Under the pieces are notes generated by a model. That model did no database searches and was not told the DNA's origin. It was given only the letters and a program-made list of their open reading frames with translations. Both the position numbers and the translations under genes were made by a program. From NCBI GenBank assembly GCA_033557835.1, contig JAWQRO010000014.1, forward strand, positions 1 to 64,000: a DNA stretch of 64,000 nucleotides, in the 5' to 3' direction. This document shows positions 25,628-39,186 of this stretch, one piece after another (position 1 is the first letter of the stretch; each line of letters starts with the position of its first letter). Source of the stretch: Helochares maculicollis. Taxonomy: Eukaryota; Arthropoda; Insecta; Coleoptera; Hydrophilidae.

Positions 25628-25765
25628 ACGCGAGGTTTTCATTTGTTATGGTTCAAGTCTTTGGTTTCTTTCATGTGATTTCGGGAAATACTTTTCAGCA
25701 CTATATGGGCGAGTTATGGAGCATTAACGCAAACATAGAAAGAAATAATAAATGGAACAATAGTA
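25628..25765. repeat. Right copy of the flanking repeat
   Basis: Partner of 23487-23670, in the same orientation. It is followed at 25780-25800 by a short run of GTACT units. AAATACA-type minisatellite units also reappear just before it (25545-25630). Confidence 0.6.
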
Positions 25766-28700
25766 AGTTGGACTGTGCTGTATTGTACTGTACTGTACTG
25801 AAAATCTTTGTAATGTAATCGCTGAAAGCAAAGAGGAGTTGAGTTTCAACATCGCTTGTTGACATGCACAAAAACAACTCAACTGAAGGCAGCTATACAT
25901 AGAGTGAAAATTCAGTGATGTGCAGTTGAAAGGCAAGAGCTGACATGCAAATAGATCACAAGGCAAAATAGTAGGAGTAGCTAAATTTGATGTGTAATAG
26001 AGAATTCATTTGGACATCACAGTTATTGTAATGTAATATTTGTGGGATTTTTTGGGACAACACATGTTCTGCGCTCCTAGCAAAGGCAGTTAATGTTCTA
26101 TATAATGAAAGTTTATGTTTCTGCTTTGATTTGCGTCCGTTTTAAATTATTTATAGATTTATTAACGTGCAGTTGAGAATATAGACTTTGACAATTGGAT
26201 GGCATATACCGGGTAGTTTGGTAATAACGTAGGAATTAAATGTGTTTTGTTAAACATTATGGCATAAGACAAATAGTAGGTTCTATAAGTTGACTCCATA
26301 TTGATCTTCTAAAATCCGAATTGATGAAGAACATTTCAACGGTCATGACATTTTTCTTTCTGTCATAAATTGTTTCAGAAACATTTTTGAACCACATGCA
26401 TTATATGTAGGAGCTACTCTACAAGAAGTTTATAAAAAGTACAGTGATCAGGAAAACATGCAATCTCTAGGTTTTGATGAACAATCTCAGATTGCGCGCT
26501 CCTTAATCGATTCTGCTTTGTATGCGTTTTCGTACGAACCAACAACAGTATTTTGACTTGTCGTATTGTAAAGTCGACATACAATTTTAGAAGCGAGAGA
26601 AAAATGAAAACCCGCCAAAAATAAGCGCTTCATACTTTTGTATCGTGCACAAAACATCCGAAGATATTTGCATTTTTATTTGATTGTGTGCCCAAACTTT
26701 TGCCGGACTTGTATAAACCCGATACACTCCATGCAAACGACGACGGTTGTTTTGCGTGGGCGGGTGAATAGTTGCTGCTTTGGTGCCTCTTGAAGATAGT
26801 CTGGGCCCACTTGATGCCATGCTGGCTTGATGGTGGGACCAAGTTAGGTGCATTAATAGTACCGGTTTTTTTAGCGAAGATAATTTTTGTTGCGATTGTA
26901 GCCACGTTGTAATATTAGTGCAAATTTGACGAATAGAACATTCAACAGCGCTGTCTGCCAGACAATATTAAATCTCGGTACAAATTTTGGGCAATGACCT
27001 TCCGCGTGGCAATTTGCACTATGGACACATTCAACGAGGCGCCTAAACGTTTGCCAAATACTGCATAATCGCGTCTGGCGATCTCCAAAACTTCCTAAGC
27101 GGTTTTCCTTTTCGTCTAAATATAGTACGCAGGACCCCTCCTGCAAAGTGTTTACCAACATAATACCGAGTAAAATACCGGAACCACAAGTTTGAATGCA
27201 TAGAGCATGAATAGTAAGCCTCGCACTAAGTAAATAGGTTGTTAAAAGATCAGTCGTGCCTATGAAACCGGCATCAAACCGTGAAAATTGAATTATGGTT
27301 TTTTTTGTGCGCTCCATTATTCAAAACTAAATCGAGCTTCGCAGGCGAAAAACCACTAAATTCCCATTAATTAATTAAATCCCCCCAGTTGATAAAAAGC
27401 GGCTTGTAAAAATCGCGCTGGCTTATAAAAATCGGCATACAGAGCTCGCGAGCTCGCAGATGCCAGCATGATTACATACAAGACGTTTATTAATTTGAGC
27501 TTCAGGTAAGCTAGACTAGCTGGCACCTTATGAATTGTAGGTTTTTTGCGGAGGTAGAGGCTCGGCGAGCGAGCAGCACGCGTGAATTCGACCAATTAAT
27601 AGACATACAAGTCCAATTGTTTTCGAAGGTTATACACTAATTTCAAAGTTTAATTAGAAAATGTTGGCAAGTCGTAAAAATTTATGGTGTAAGCAGTATG
27701 AATATTGATAATTATCTAACACATTGACTGACCACTTAAATATAGTAAAATGTATAAAAGTTTTTATATAAAACAACACAAGCCCAAGCCTCCGTCTGGC
27801 CCCGCGGGGGCAAGCCGGGCAATTACGGGAATTAAGCCCCTTTTTTATCTCGAGCTTGAAACTCGATAATTCAAAATTGCGAAATGTGGTGGAAAAGTGA
27901 GCAGAAGAATGGTTTAAACGCATTTCTCAACAAACCGCAAATAATGATGCAATACGGGAAAGCTTCAATTGTGGAATAAAATGCCCAGTTTAAAGTAACA
28001 TCACTGTGCGCCTCCACCAATTGTGCAGGTTTGGGAAATTTACATCGCCTGCTGTAAAGTTCTTTTAGGACAATAACCCGCATGTTTACCACGCAAATAT
28101 GGCCATAATAGGGTTGTCAGTTTTATTATGATGGAGGATGTTCGGAGTACATTCGTGATATTTAATTTTATTAAGCAATATTAATTCGGTTTGTCAGTTA
28201 ATGAATTTTTACTGTGGTTTGGTTTCCAGTTTCAAATCTCTTTTCACATGAAACGCCACCACTTATAACCAACTGCTGTAAATTCGCTAGAAAACTTTGA
28301 GCTTTGACATAAATGTGACGCGTTTGCGTAAATAAATACCCAAACATACATGTCTGTATACAAGATTACAGAATTTTACTCCATCATGAAACTAGTCAAT
28401 TTGGCAATTTGTAATTTGACACTTATATTCTTCTAACTGAGAACCAAAACGAATATGCCCAAAATATATGCTATATATTAAGACAAGTATATTTACCACC
28501 AAAAATTAATAATAGAATACTTCAGTATTCATCTGCATCTGCAATTATTATCAAATTCATCGCATAACAATTTGTTGAAGCATATCTTAAAGAAAACCCA
28601 GTAAAGGAAACGATTTAAAGTAGCTTTAACTACTTTGCAATTACTCCACAAAATACCATCAAGAAATTGATACAAATTCAATTTTTAGCAACAATCAATA

Positions 28701-30887
28701 TTGCAAAGAATGCAATAGTAGTGCATTTGGTTTCAGGTTTGACTTTCCTTACTGAAGCAGCAAATATTATGGAATAAGAACAAAAGCATTATACAAATAA
28801 TCTATCGAACGCAGAATTAATTGCAATGCAGAGTAACAAAAACAAGCAACTGCACTTTTACTACCTTTCAACTAAAACTTAAGACAGAAATTTCTGCCCA
28901 ATTCGTCCCGCGCTTTGAACCGACTTCCGCAATTAAAAAAAGAAAATAAAAACAGTATAATGGGAAGAAGATGTAAAGGTAACCTTGAAACTAAACCAGC
29001 GAAAAATATTTGCATATTTTGTTAGACACTTCCTTGGATAGCCTGGTGTTTTATATTAATGGTTTTAGAACTGGTTTTTTGGTTTCGTTTGGTAAGGTTA
29101 GTTCGGCTGGATCCGTCCCAGACCAGGCCAGGCCACACCAGTTAGGCGGTTTTATCATGGTAATTTAATTAATCCACTTAAATTCGGTGGAACAAAAGGA
29201 ATTTCTGCTTGATAAATTTTTTTTAATTTGCAAAATTGCGCCCTTGAATTATCCATCCTCATCTAGATGTCCTGGTTCTTTATAATTGCTGCACATTTTT
29301 TTATCACACCGCCACGGTTCAGGGGGTACCAATTCAAAGCAAGGTTCCTGCATTTCCTTTACTGCCTTACTTTAGTTTAAACAATGGAAAAGCAGCACAA
29401 AGGAGTGTTTGTAACAGGTTTCTACAATTTTATGAGGCTACAGGATATAGAAAACGAAATAAAATTAGGACCCAGGAGAAATAATTATACCAACATGAAT
29501 TACACTTAAACAAGCAATGTGAGATAAAATCGAAAAGCGGTTCCAATTTGGTTTAGTATATTGTATATTTTTACCAATTAGAAAGATTTGGGTTCAGTGA
29601 AAGACGCGTTTTACAAAACATGCTCTCAATCACGTAACTATTAAATTTGCTAATTTTCATAGATTAATTACAGTTATTATTCCATGTTTACAAATTGATA
29701 ATATAACAAAGTGGAGTAAACTTAGTTGTTCTCAGAATTGACAAACTATATGCGCTTGCAAGAAAGCTCTAATCTGAACCAACAACTATTTTATTGCAGA
29801 AGATTCGCATTTTCTGCGAAAAACCTCATTTAGATATATGCAAACAAAGTTTTTGTTTCAGTAATTAACGAAACAAAATAAAATGAATATTCCTAAAACG
29901 CGAAAAATCGGCAAGAAAGCAACGCAGAGACTCACCCAAAGCTTTTCATTTCCAACCAAATCAAAAGTAGGTCCTTACCTGGAACAAAATAGCAATTAAT
30001 GAATAAGTCATCAAACACAGTCAAGCAACAAAACTTATCCAAAACTAAATAGATGCCATAGCTTACAATAATTGTGTTTAGTTTGTATTGTATTTCATGG
30101 GATGTGCAAGTCGGGCAAATATGTACTTATTATTTAAAGTGTATTGTAAATTTAATATGTACTGTGTTTTATGGCGTGCATGACAAAATTATTTAACAAT
30201 TCAATTTTGTCAGGTTTAATGTGTTTTTATTCTGTTCTAAAATTCGTCACAATTACGCTACAAATGAGTAAATAGTTTTATAATGCAAATAAGGCTACCA
30301 TTGGAGCTTTTTAGACCATAAAGTGCAAAGTTTTATTGGGCGTATTAAAAATTACCATATCAACGAAATGTTTTCGCTTTATCAACGATAATCTTTACGC
30401 ATTATTTCCGCGTATCGCAATCAGAAATTAAATAGAAACACATACAGATTGTACCCCAAGATATCATGGGGACTGCTTGTAAAATTCATTTTTAGGGATT
30501 AACTTATCTCGATAATGCCAAGTTTATCCGTATGAAAAAATCATAAAAAATGTCTTTTGATTTATTTTATTGATGTGACGGTGATAGATGATTTTTACTT
30601 TGCTATTGATTATAGTATAGTTATTAATTTGATTGTTTCAAAGTTACAGGTGGTTGCAGCATGTCCCGCGCTACCACAATGTAAACACATGCATGCATTG
30701 TTTTGTAAGGAGGTAAGGATCGAGCGCAGGATATCATGCTCGGAAAAGCTGTGTGAATCCCCCAGAGCGGATTGAAAATTGAAGCGCTTAAGTAGCAAGT
30801 GGAAGACCCGTGCATATAAAAAGCAGGCATTATTCATTTGTACGTTTTAAATTTTTGGTAAATAAATGAATTTTATTTACCTCGTTG
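25766..30887. other. Gene-poor region
   Basis: No gene recognised on either strand. Two GC-richer patches occur at about 26990-27150 and 27370-27880. The second holds a perfect 14-bp palindrome GAGCTCGCGAGCTC at 27442-27455, preceded by three similar TAAAAATCG/TAAAAAGCG motifs spaced about 20 bp apart. A TATA-like CATATAAAAAGC is at 30814-30825 on the plus strand. These may be regulatory. Open frames here have no domain features. Confidence 0.35.
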
Positions 30888-31109
30888 TATGACACCTGCT
30901 TCCCAAAACTGAATGTTTAGAACCTTTAGAAACTAGTGTCAGTTCGCAATTTGCACAAATAAAGTGTCTTCCGATCAAGCTGGGCCACTTGCTCACATAA
31001 TAATTGTAAAAGCACTCTGAACTGTTTGGAAAATTCGCGCTGAAGCTTATGAACATCGCATATGAACGACTGTGCAACGTCGAATCTATCTGCGTTTAGC
31101 GCCAGACTC

Positions 31110-31230
31110 AAACATAACCCACTCTCCACCATGGAATCGCATATATACGAGCTATTTTTAGAAGTTGATGTCATAACCTCGCTTCTCCATTCGCCGTCGC
31201 TTATGTCAGAGGGGCTCCCATTGGTTGGAA
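31110..31230 (-). promoter_or_regulatory. Candidate minus-strand core promoter (CCAAT, CRE-like, TATA)
   Basis: Read on the minus strand: a CCAAT box at 31224-31220, a CRE-like TGACATCA at 31173-31166 and a TATA element GTATATATGC at 31147-31138, in the usual order and spacing. Transcription would start near 31110 and run left. A donor-like GAG/GTAAAT at about 30890-30880 could close a non-coding first exon. The nearest minus-strand gene downstream is Atf3 (12.3 kb and below), so a distal Atf3 promoter is possible but unproven. Confidence 0.35.
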
Positions 31231-32859
31231 CGCAGAACCAGCAGTCACGAATTTGAGATCCTATATCGTTAGTTGCCCGCGTTGACTTCTCACTTGCTTC
31301 TCACTTCAGCTACAGATCGAAAACAAATGAAGCTACATTATTTTTTGTATTTTTATTTCCCGCTCCTTCTCATGCCATCTTTTTTTAATTTTAAATGGTC
31401 GCAACGTTTGTTTGGTTCCCGGCCCATGGAACACACCCAACAACAGGACGTCGCATCAACAATGAATTTCGGATCTCTAAACGAGCCAGCGAAAATTTTG
31501 CAAGCTGGCAAGAATATTTTATTTACATCCGCTTACTGTTTATACTGCAGAAAAAGCGCTCCGCTCCATCGAAATCTCTTCCAAAGAGGTGCCTACAATC
31601 TACATATCTACATAATACTTCAACGGTGATAACCCTGCGATATAATTTCATGGTACACTTCATGTCTTCTTTTGTTAATTGCTGTAACTCGTGAACCGAA
31701 TCAAAAAGCACTTTATGTAGTGCTGTGGCTTCTTAAACCATGGCACCTCCTCTTTAATTCCAGGCAGTTCGATGGTGTTACGTAAATTATTTCGATAAGA
31801 TCGCGTAATAATGAATGAATGTCAGGAGCAACTGGTCGCCTTGTTTCCTTCAAGGTTACATCGATGTAGTTATGCCCTTACGCTCAACTCCGACACATAT
31901 ACACACGTTTCTTTTAAAATTGACCACAAATCTCAATTCGTTCCTCCAAAGTTGACACATTCAATTGCCCAAAAATATCCTCCTCTGCGACCGCTGCAGC
32001 CAGTGCGTCGTCTTTTGTTTGGGCTGAGCGAAAAGGTCACATCCTTCTAGATTTTTCGAGCCACAGACCTAAGAGGTATCAAATCAAAATACAAACAAAT
32101 CATTTCAATAGCTTTTAATGAATCCATAGATGAATCAACTTGGGCCATTAACAATTATCAGTTTATTAGAAAAACCAACAATTATTAATACTACATAATA
32201 TACCAACACATATTCAGTGATAATATTCCATATCAGCACGTAGCTAACTAATCTTTATAGGTAACATGCCTAGTACCACAAACTGTGCTAGTACCGCCGA
32301 TAAGTAAAGAGTACCTACCTATGTATGAATGTCTGTAAGTACGTACGTATTAATGGAATTTATGTATGTATTAGAGTAACATGTAGTTAATAACCTTCGG
32401 CTGTACATTAAAATATTTAAGCTCTTTATGTTTTAATTACGATTCGATTCAAGGAGCGAAAGGTCCTGTCTAACAGAATCATTTTTCTTCTTTCGGGCCA
32501 ACATTGAAATAAACATGAAGCGTGGCTTGGAATATCCTTGCCCATTCGTCTACCTATAAATCTAATTGCGTAAACTACACCAGATGAATTTATTAGATAC
32601 ATGCGTTTTACAAACAGCTTTATATATTTTTTTCAAACTCGCTGTGTTTACAGAAAATAATTTGTATGTAGTTATAAATATGAATAGCGAATGAGTGCGA
32701 CCGGTTAGGCAACTAACAGGTCTTTCTTGTATAGAGTTCGCAAATCTTCGTCTTGCTATATCCTTTTATTTTGCCATCATTGTCACAGATGTTCTTGAAA
32801 GTTATGTTACCCGTTTTTGAACTCAGATTTGTACAAAATGTAAATCCGCCCTGTTTCAT
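31231..32859. other. No gene recognised
   Basis: The left part to about 32050 is GC-richer with unrelated overlapping frames; the rest is AT-rich. No domain, RNA gene or repeat identified. Confidence 0.3.
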
Positions 32860-33420
32860 GTCAGTGTCACCAATGGAAAGTGAAAAAATAACAGCAAAAT
32901 TACAAAATAAATTAAGTACTGGATTTGACGATGTTCCAGTTTTAATTGAAAAAATGTACTGCCACAAGTCAGCCTATTTCGTATGTTATCTCATCTTCAG
33001 GAAGATGTTCAGAAAGTGTAAAACGCAAAAATATAAATCTTTCCTTTTTGACAAGTACTCAACACTGCGTCCCAAAAAAACGACATGTTCTCTCTCTAGA
33101 GGGCGTTTTCAGACGTGCGGAAACTTTAATTATGCTAACAGAAGAATGGATGGTGTCAAAACACATGGTCGTTATAAAAGAGAACACCCCAAATAATACA
33201 GCAACCCCAAACCCTATTGGTCTAAATAACAAACTTGTAAAACTTTCTCAAGCAATTCACTTCTTAGGAATAGTTCTAAATGCAAATTTTAACTGAACGT
33301 CGACTTGTCAAATTGTAAAAAAATTAAATAATTCTAACTCCTGATGGTTTTTGAGAGGCGTTCGAAAAACAGTGTTTTGAAGTATTTACACAGATCTGAG
33401 ATTTAGAATATTGAATTAAT
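32860..33420 (+). mobile_element. LINE (non-LTR retrotransposon) reverse-transcriptase relic
   Basis: The plus strand at about 32860-32965 reads KITAKLQNKLSTGFDDVPV, matching the LKNKxSxGxDxVP motif near the N-terminal end of jockey/CR1-like reverse transcriptases. About 300 bp later, in another frame, VKLSQAIHFLGIVLNANFN matches the V.FLG..LD..L.W block near the end of that domain. The part between is shortened and the active-site motif is missing. Dead fragment. Confidence 0.65.
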
Positions 33421-34199
33421 TATTTAATTAAATATGAAAAATGTCTTCCTTGCAGCGCAGTTAAGTTTTCCACAAGATTCCCAACTCTTCTAAAACTAAT
33501 CTTATGAAATACTTGTAATGAATTTCTAAATTTTAGATGACTTTTATGTATGATTAATTGACGTTTGTTGTAGAATTATGTAAACTATTTAAATCTGTCT
33601 GATTTTTTAAAATAAGTTTTGCTTCACTTTCCTGAGTGATATATTAAAGGACGAGATATTTTTACATACCCAGTGATCATTTTGATAAGGTACGAATACT
33701 AACAAGAAATCACGCTCCTTTATAAAAAACGATACAAGAGGCTCAGAAAAATAGGCCCACAGAGAGTGTTCATACCATGACAATGTTAATAGGGAAATAA
33801 AACTCGAGCAGAAATCCTAAGAAATTATACAAGAACGTGGCATTACATGTTGCACTCATAATATTCATTTCTGCAGGTTTAATTTTATTTTGACATCCTC
33901 TATCGGTACATTGTATCTTAGTTAAACAAATTTGTACCAAATAATGCCAATAAAAGTCTTTCGGCTCACAAATTTTTGAATATTTCAATTCTAATCTTTA
34001 TCAAATTTAAAAATACATATACCGATCAAGAACAGTAAACTATCATCCTTTCCGTGACCAACAAACTATGCTCTTTATGACAAGAATGTAAGTTTGGTTG
34101 CCTATGCATGCAAGACTCTTGTAAGTGTATTGTTCTGTTTTAACGTTAACTAATTACAGCTTCAATCTTCAAAGCATCTAGCCGGATTTAATACCGATT
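33421..34199. other. No gene recognised
   Basis: AT-rich sequence between the LINE relic and a diverged tandem duplication; nothing identified. Confidence 0.3.
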
Positions 34200-34570
34200 C
34201 CTTGGTGAACAAGACTTTCAATACTTTACTTAGAAAAGTGCTAAAAACATTCACCGACTACTCTTAGAGAGTGGTTCGGAGCTGAAGCTGAATTTGTAAT
34301 CTCTAATATTTCATAAAAGTACTAAATAGTGGAAATTTCCTAACTTCTTCTTGCTATGATGAAGCTTAGAAGTTCTTCCTCCTTCTCGGCGGACAAGACT
34401 TTAAGGACACTTCTAAGCATAAATGCTATCAATATTCACCGACCACACTCAGAGAGTGGTGCGGCTCTGAGATTTTAACTGCAATCAAGAATCTTGCCGA
34501 AAAGTACATATTAGTAACAATTTCCTTGAAGTTTCGCATTCTTGCTATGATAAATCTTAAAAGCATTTTG
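34200..34570. repeat. Diverged two-copy tandem duplication, period about 185 bp, each with a hairpin
   Basis: Copy 1 starts at about 34200 and copy 2 at about 34385. Shared landmarks are GACAAGACTTT or its variant, the ATTCACCGAC start of the hairpin, AGAGAGTGGT, ATTTCCT and CTTGCTATGAT. Each copy contains a stem-loop (34254-34279 and 34439-34464) in which CCGA and ACTCT-type arms pair with AGAGTGGT and CGG. The copies differ by compensating as well as ordinary changes. Confidence 0.65.
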
Positions 34571-36044
34571 CTTGGCGTCGTACTTGTGGTTGCATAAAGA
34601 AAAATTTATTCCTAACATAAATACATAATATTTAGACATTTCAATAAGTATATCTGATTCTACTTTTAAGCAATACAATGACGTTCTAATAAGCGCTTAT
34701 ATGAAACCCTTATAGGTTTAAGCCAGGCTGTTGTCCTCAAATTTTTTTCTTTATCTTGATATGTAAAAACTAAACGCTTTACGAAATGCAATCTGTATTG
34801 GTAACATTGCTTTCCATGATACTTTATTGTATGCATAATTTATGTATTACGAATAGAAACATTGTTGTTTAAAAATTTTAACCATTTAGACCGTTTTTGC
34901 ACTCAAATAAAAATGGCTGCAATTTTTCCAATTGAGGTCAACTCTTCTCATATGTTTATTGTACCACTCTACATACATCGGTTTTGTTCATTTGTTTGCT
35001 GATGTCACTTTATTTGTTGATGCAATGATCATGAAAAGAAGATACAAATGCCTAATTTTTCTCATTTTTTGCCACCATAGTTAAATGGCAAATACTCTTT
35101 TTTCTCATTATCTACATTCCCATATTACTACATAAAGAATAGTAAACGTATTACAATCATGTCAAAAATAGAATTTCGAAATATCTACGTCTTCTTGTTA
35201 GGGCCACTTTTTAGCTGATGAAATTTTGTATACAGATATTATTGCCAAATCCATATCTAATTTTATGGAGTTATAATTTTGCAAAAACCATAAAAATTAG
35301 TAAATATTACATTTCGACACAATCAGTGCAGTGGAAATTATGAAACAATGAAGTTTACTTGCAGAGTTAGATGCATTGAGAAACGAATGCACTTAAAACG
35401 CAGAAATCGTAAGCTTTCCCGATTCACTTCTTCACTAAATTTGACCGTCATATTTTTAAGCATGTGTTCATTTGGTTTTTGAAGGATTTTTTTGTGAGGC
35501 TTATTTAATTCTTCATGTTTTTATACTGGCTTTCTTCAGCCTTGGTTAAAATTTAAAAAAATGGACACCACGTTAATTATTTATTGACTTACCTTCGGTC
35601 ATTGTTAGTGCGACAGGGTATACAAAATGAAACAAGCATGTTACTTCAAAACTTGAACCCTAGTGTTTGTAAATTCCTATACATTTTTAAACATGTGCAT
35701 TCCTTAACGCATCCAGAATAAGAGCAGCTGATGGACTGATGGACAGATATTTACGCTACTGATAACCATCCTTCTGGAAACTAAGTTTTAATTGTGATTT
35801 GCAGAATCATTACAAAATAGAAAGGTAGGTGTTAAGAAATGACCACTTTCAAAATATTTCTCCCTCAACTTCCTTTGTAAATGACTTGTTTATTACCACA
35901 CTGACTGTGTGGTAGTTACACAATCTTATTTCCGTAACTAGCAAGTAGTAAAAGCCAGGACAATTTCAAGGAGTTTAGAAAAGTTTATAACAAATCTTTT
36001 ATTAATTCATCAATAATATTTACTTTGTATGTATAAATAATAAA
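34571..36044. other. Intergenic DNA with one hairpin
   Basis: No gene recognised. A perfect 8-bp stem lies at 35894-35901 / 35907-35914 (ACCACAC paired with GTGTGGT, 5-nt loop). A minus-strand ATG followed by a good GTAAGT donor at about 35600-35590 is too short to interpret. Confidence 0.3.
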
Positions 36045-36109
36045 TTTATTTATAACAATCCATAAGAACACCAAAAGCAGTTTGTCCGAACACACTCAAT
36101 GTGTGCGGA
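36045..36109 (-). other. Sec61 gamma 3' UTR end: poly(A) signal and hairpin
   Basis: AATAAA on the minus strand at 36050-36045 lies about 240 nt past the Sec61 gamma stop codon and is the likely polyadenylation signal. Just before it a stem-loop at 36085-36109 (TCCG and ACACA arms, one internal mismatch) would sit inside the 3' UTR. Confidence 0.5.
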
Positions 36110-36291
36110 TTGTATGAATAAAAAAATATGTGTAATAATGTATAAAGAATTGAACCATTAATTTGAGGAGAAGGAAAATGAGAAGATGAAGGAATTATAT
36201 TTATCACGTATTATAAATACAAAAATAAATGAGTGATATAAAAAATGATGACAATGACGAAAAACAACCCGCCGCCTACAAGTCACTCAAA

Positions 36292-37051
<760 letters not shown>

Positions 37052-37249
37052 TGTATTTAATCTGGAATTCAAAAAACCTGCTCAACTGACTGCAAAATTA
37101 TGAAATGTTAAGGAAATTAATGGAAATAAGGTCAACATAAGAGTGGAAATTGGCAACCACATCTGGCAACAAGTGCAATAAACGCGTCAAAATTATATAA
37201 AATCAAAATAAAACTCCTTAAATATGATAGGAAGTATGTTTTACTTACG

Positions 37250-39186
37250 TTTTGTATTAATACTCGTCTTCTGGAGTAGTAATAACTTGAAAATATGCTG
37301 GAAAAGTCGAGTTGGTCCAAACTGCTGTCAGAAAGTAAGTTTGAAGAACCAAATCTCATTCAGTCACAGCCAGCTTGGATTAGCCACCACATCAGCCACG
37401 ATGGCACGATAGCGTGATGACGACTGTATGCGTTTCTAGTTTCACCCGCCAATACGTAGAGTTCCATAATTCTCTACAACATACTACAGCAATTTTTGCA
37501 ATTCTGATTATTTCAACTAATAAATTATTCGCCAAATTATTACAAATACATAAAGGCTATTAAAAGGCACAACATAAACGCAGTTTATAAAAATAATAAC
37601 AAACTATATGGAGAATAATATATAATGGCCACAATGAAATAATTTCCATACTATTGGATTATAGTTGCATCTAAAAGTACACAATTACTTCTGAATTGCT
37701 TAAAAATATAGCAACATTTTAAAATTCAAGCTCTTTTCGTATAGTCTCCAATATGTGTTTTCTGAAAATTTGTCTGTAAAATAAGAAACTTTTTAGTAAC
37801 TGTTTTAACTGTAGCACATTATTGATGTTCTTTAAATACCCCCATAAACATAGAAATAGTATATTATTGTTACTTTTAATCGGATAATACTGTATGATTA
37901 CTTTTTAATATACGCAGGCACTTTTATTATTCATGGATAGGTTTAATTACTTAATCCTAATCCTTTCTACCTTTCCATGTTCAGTTTGGGTAGAGTCAAT
38001 TCTTTTATTTTCTGTATAATATAAAAAATATTCTAGTTTTTCTCATATCAAGAGCATTTACTTGCATTTGTTGCAAGCATTGGCATATTGTTCATAAATA
38101 TGCCTTTACTCAAGCAAGTCTGTCAAACTCTATATCTTCATGAGTGGGTGAACACTTTAATTACCAGAAAGTATGTGTAGGAAGAATTAATAACTGATAT
38201 ATTTATATTATGAATAAGATTTCGTCCAAATGTATTATTTAGCACTTATTCTCATTTTGAAATATAACTTCTTGCGCAAAATTAACATGTACTGTCTATA
38301 AACTTTAAATAGTTCTTGAAAAAATTAATTTTTGTGCAAAATATATTTTGGTATTTTCTAGAGTACTGTCGTTATATATAGTAATATTTAATAACTAAAT
38401 AATTAAACTTTCTTTGCTCGCTGGCGCTGACCCCTCAAATGCGTCATATTAGTGTTGAAATGGTTGTCTAATCGCGGTCAATTTAAAATGCTTCCATTCA
38501 ACGGATTTTATCGACATTTATTTGCGGTGGGCAAATAATTTTATTTATATTTAAAGACCGAAGGTCATCAGATTAAGTGTATGTAGCAAAATATATGGCT
38601 GGATTTCAACGAATGAAGACCGCTAAGTGTCTTGCAGAAAATACATGAACTAAACAGCAGAAAATCTAATTAGTGGTACTTTATAAGAAAAAAAATTTAA
38701 TATAAACATTATTTAACTCCGTTTTATAATTACACTCTCTGCATTACATAATGAGCGTGCAAAAAAACTAAAATAATGGATATTTAATGATGAATCGTAG
38801 CAAAACAAGTAAATCTGTTTCAGTTCCAAACAGTTTTTATGTCAAGACTAATTTATTTGTCGGTTTTCCTCTTAAGTTTAAAAACCATTTGACGGGAGAG
38901 TGGCCTTAAGAAGTAATTTCCAAAAGAGGATCTGTTAAGGACAAAAAAACCATAATAATTACTTGTTTTGTCTATGAATGTACAATGTATTATTTGAGCT
39001 TCCTCACAAATAAAATTACTAACCATAGCGCCGTCCTCCTCTAGCGCGCGTAAATTCAATTAAGACTCCTCCATCGTTCTGATGACTCGGTTATAGAGCA
39101 TTGTTGTAATCACTTCTGGTCAGTCAGTGGTCAGCATTCTGAGTTATCCAAACTAAAGCAGCAATTATTTGATTTACTTAATCAAA
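37250..39186. other. Sec61 gamma upstream region and intergenic DNA before Npc2
   Basis: 37250-37430 probably holds the non-coding first exon and promoter of Sec61 gamma (minus). The remainder is AT-rich, apart from a GC-richer block at about 38410-38530 that I cannot assign. The 120 bp before the Npc2 start should contain its promoter; no TATA box is evident there. Confidence 0.35.

Noticed and set aside
26871..27317. 148-codon minus-strand frame with hydrophobic stretches
   Set aside because: No signal peptide, domain, conserved motif or splice pattern; it overlaps a GC-richer patch where stops are rarer.
35590..35605. Minus-strand ATG ACC GAA G followed by GTAAGT, a possible first coding exon
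   Set aside because: Only ten coding bases, no identifiable second exon, and such short matches occur by chance.
38853..39059. Minus-strand frame ending SSFGNYFLRPLSRQMVFK, possibly a small gene divergent from Npc2
   Set aside because: No ATG in a sensible place. The apparent donor (GCTATG/GTTAGT) and acceptor (TTAACAG) do not join in a frame that avoids a stop codon or continues this peptide. No family recognised.
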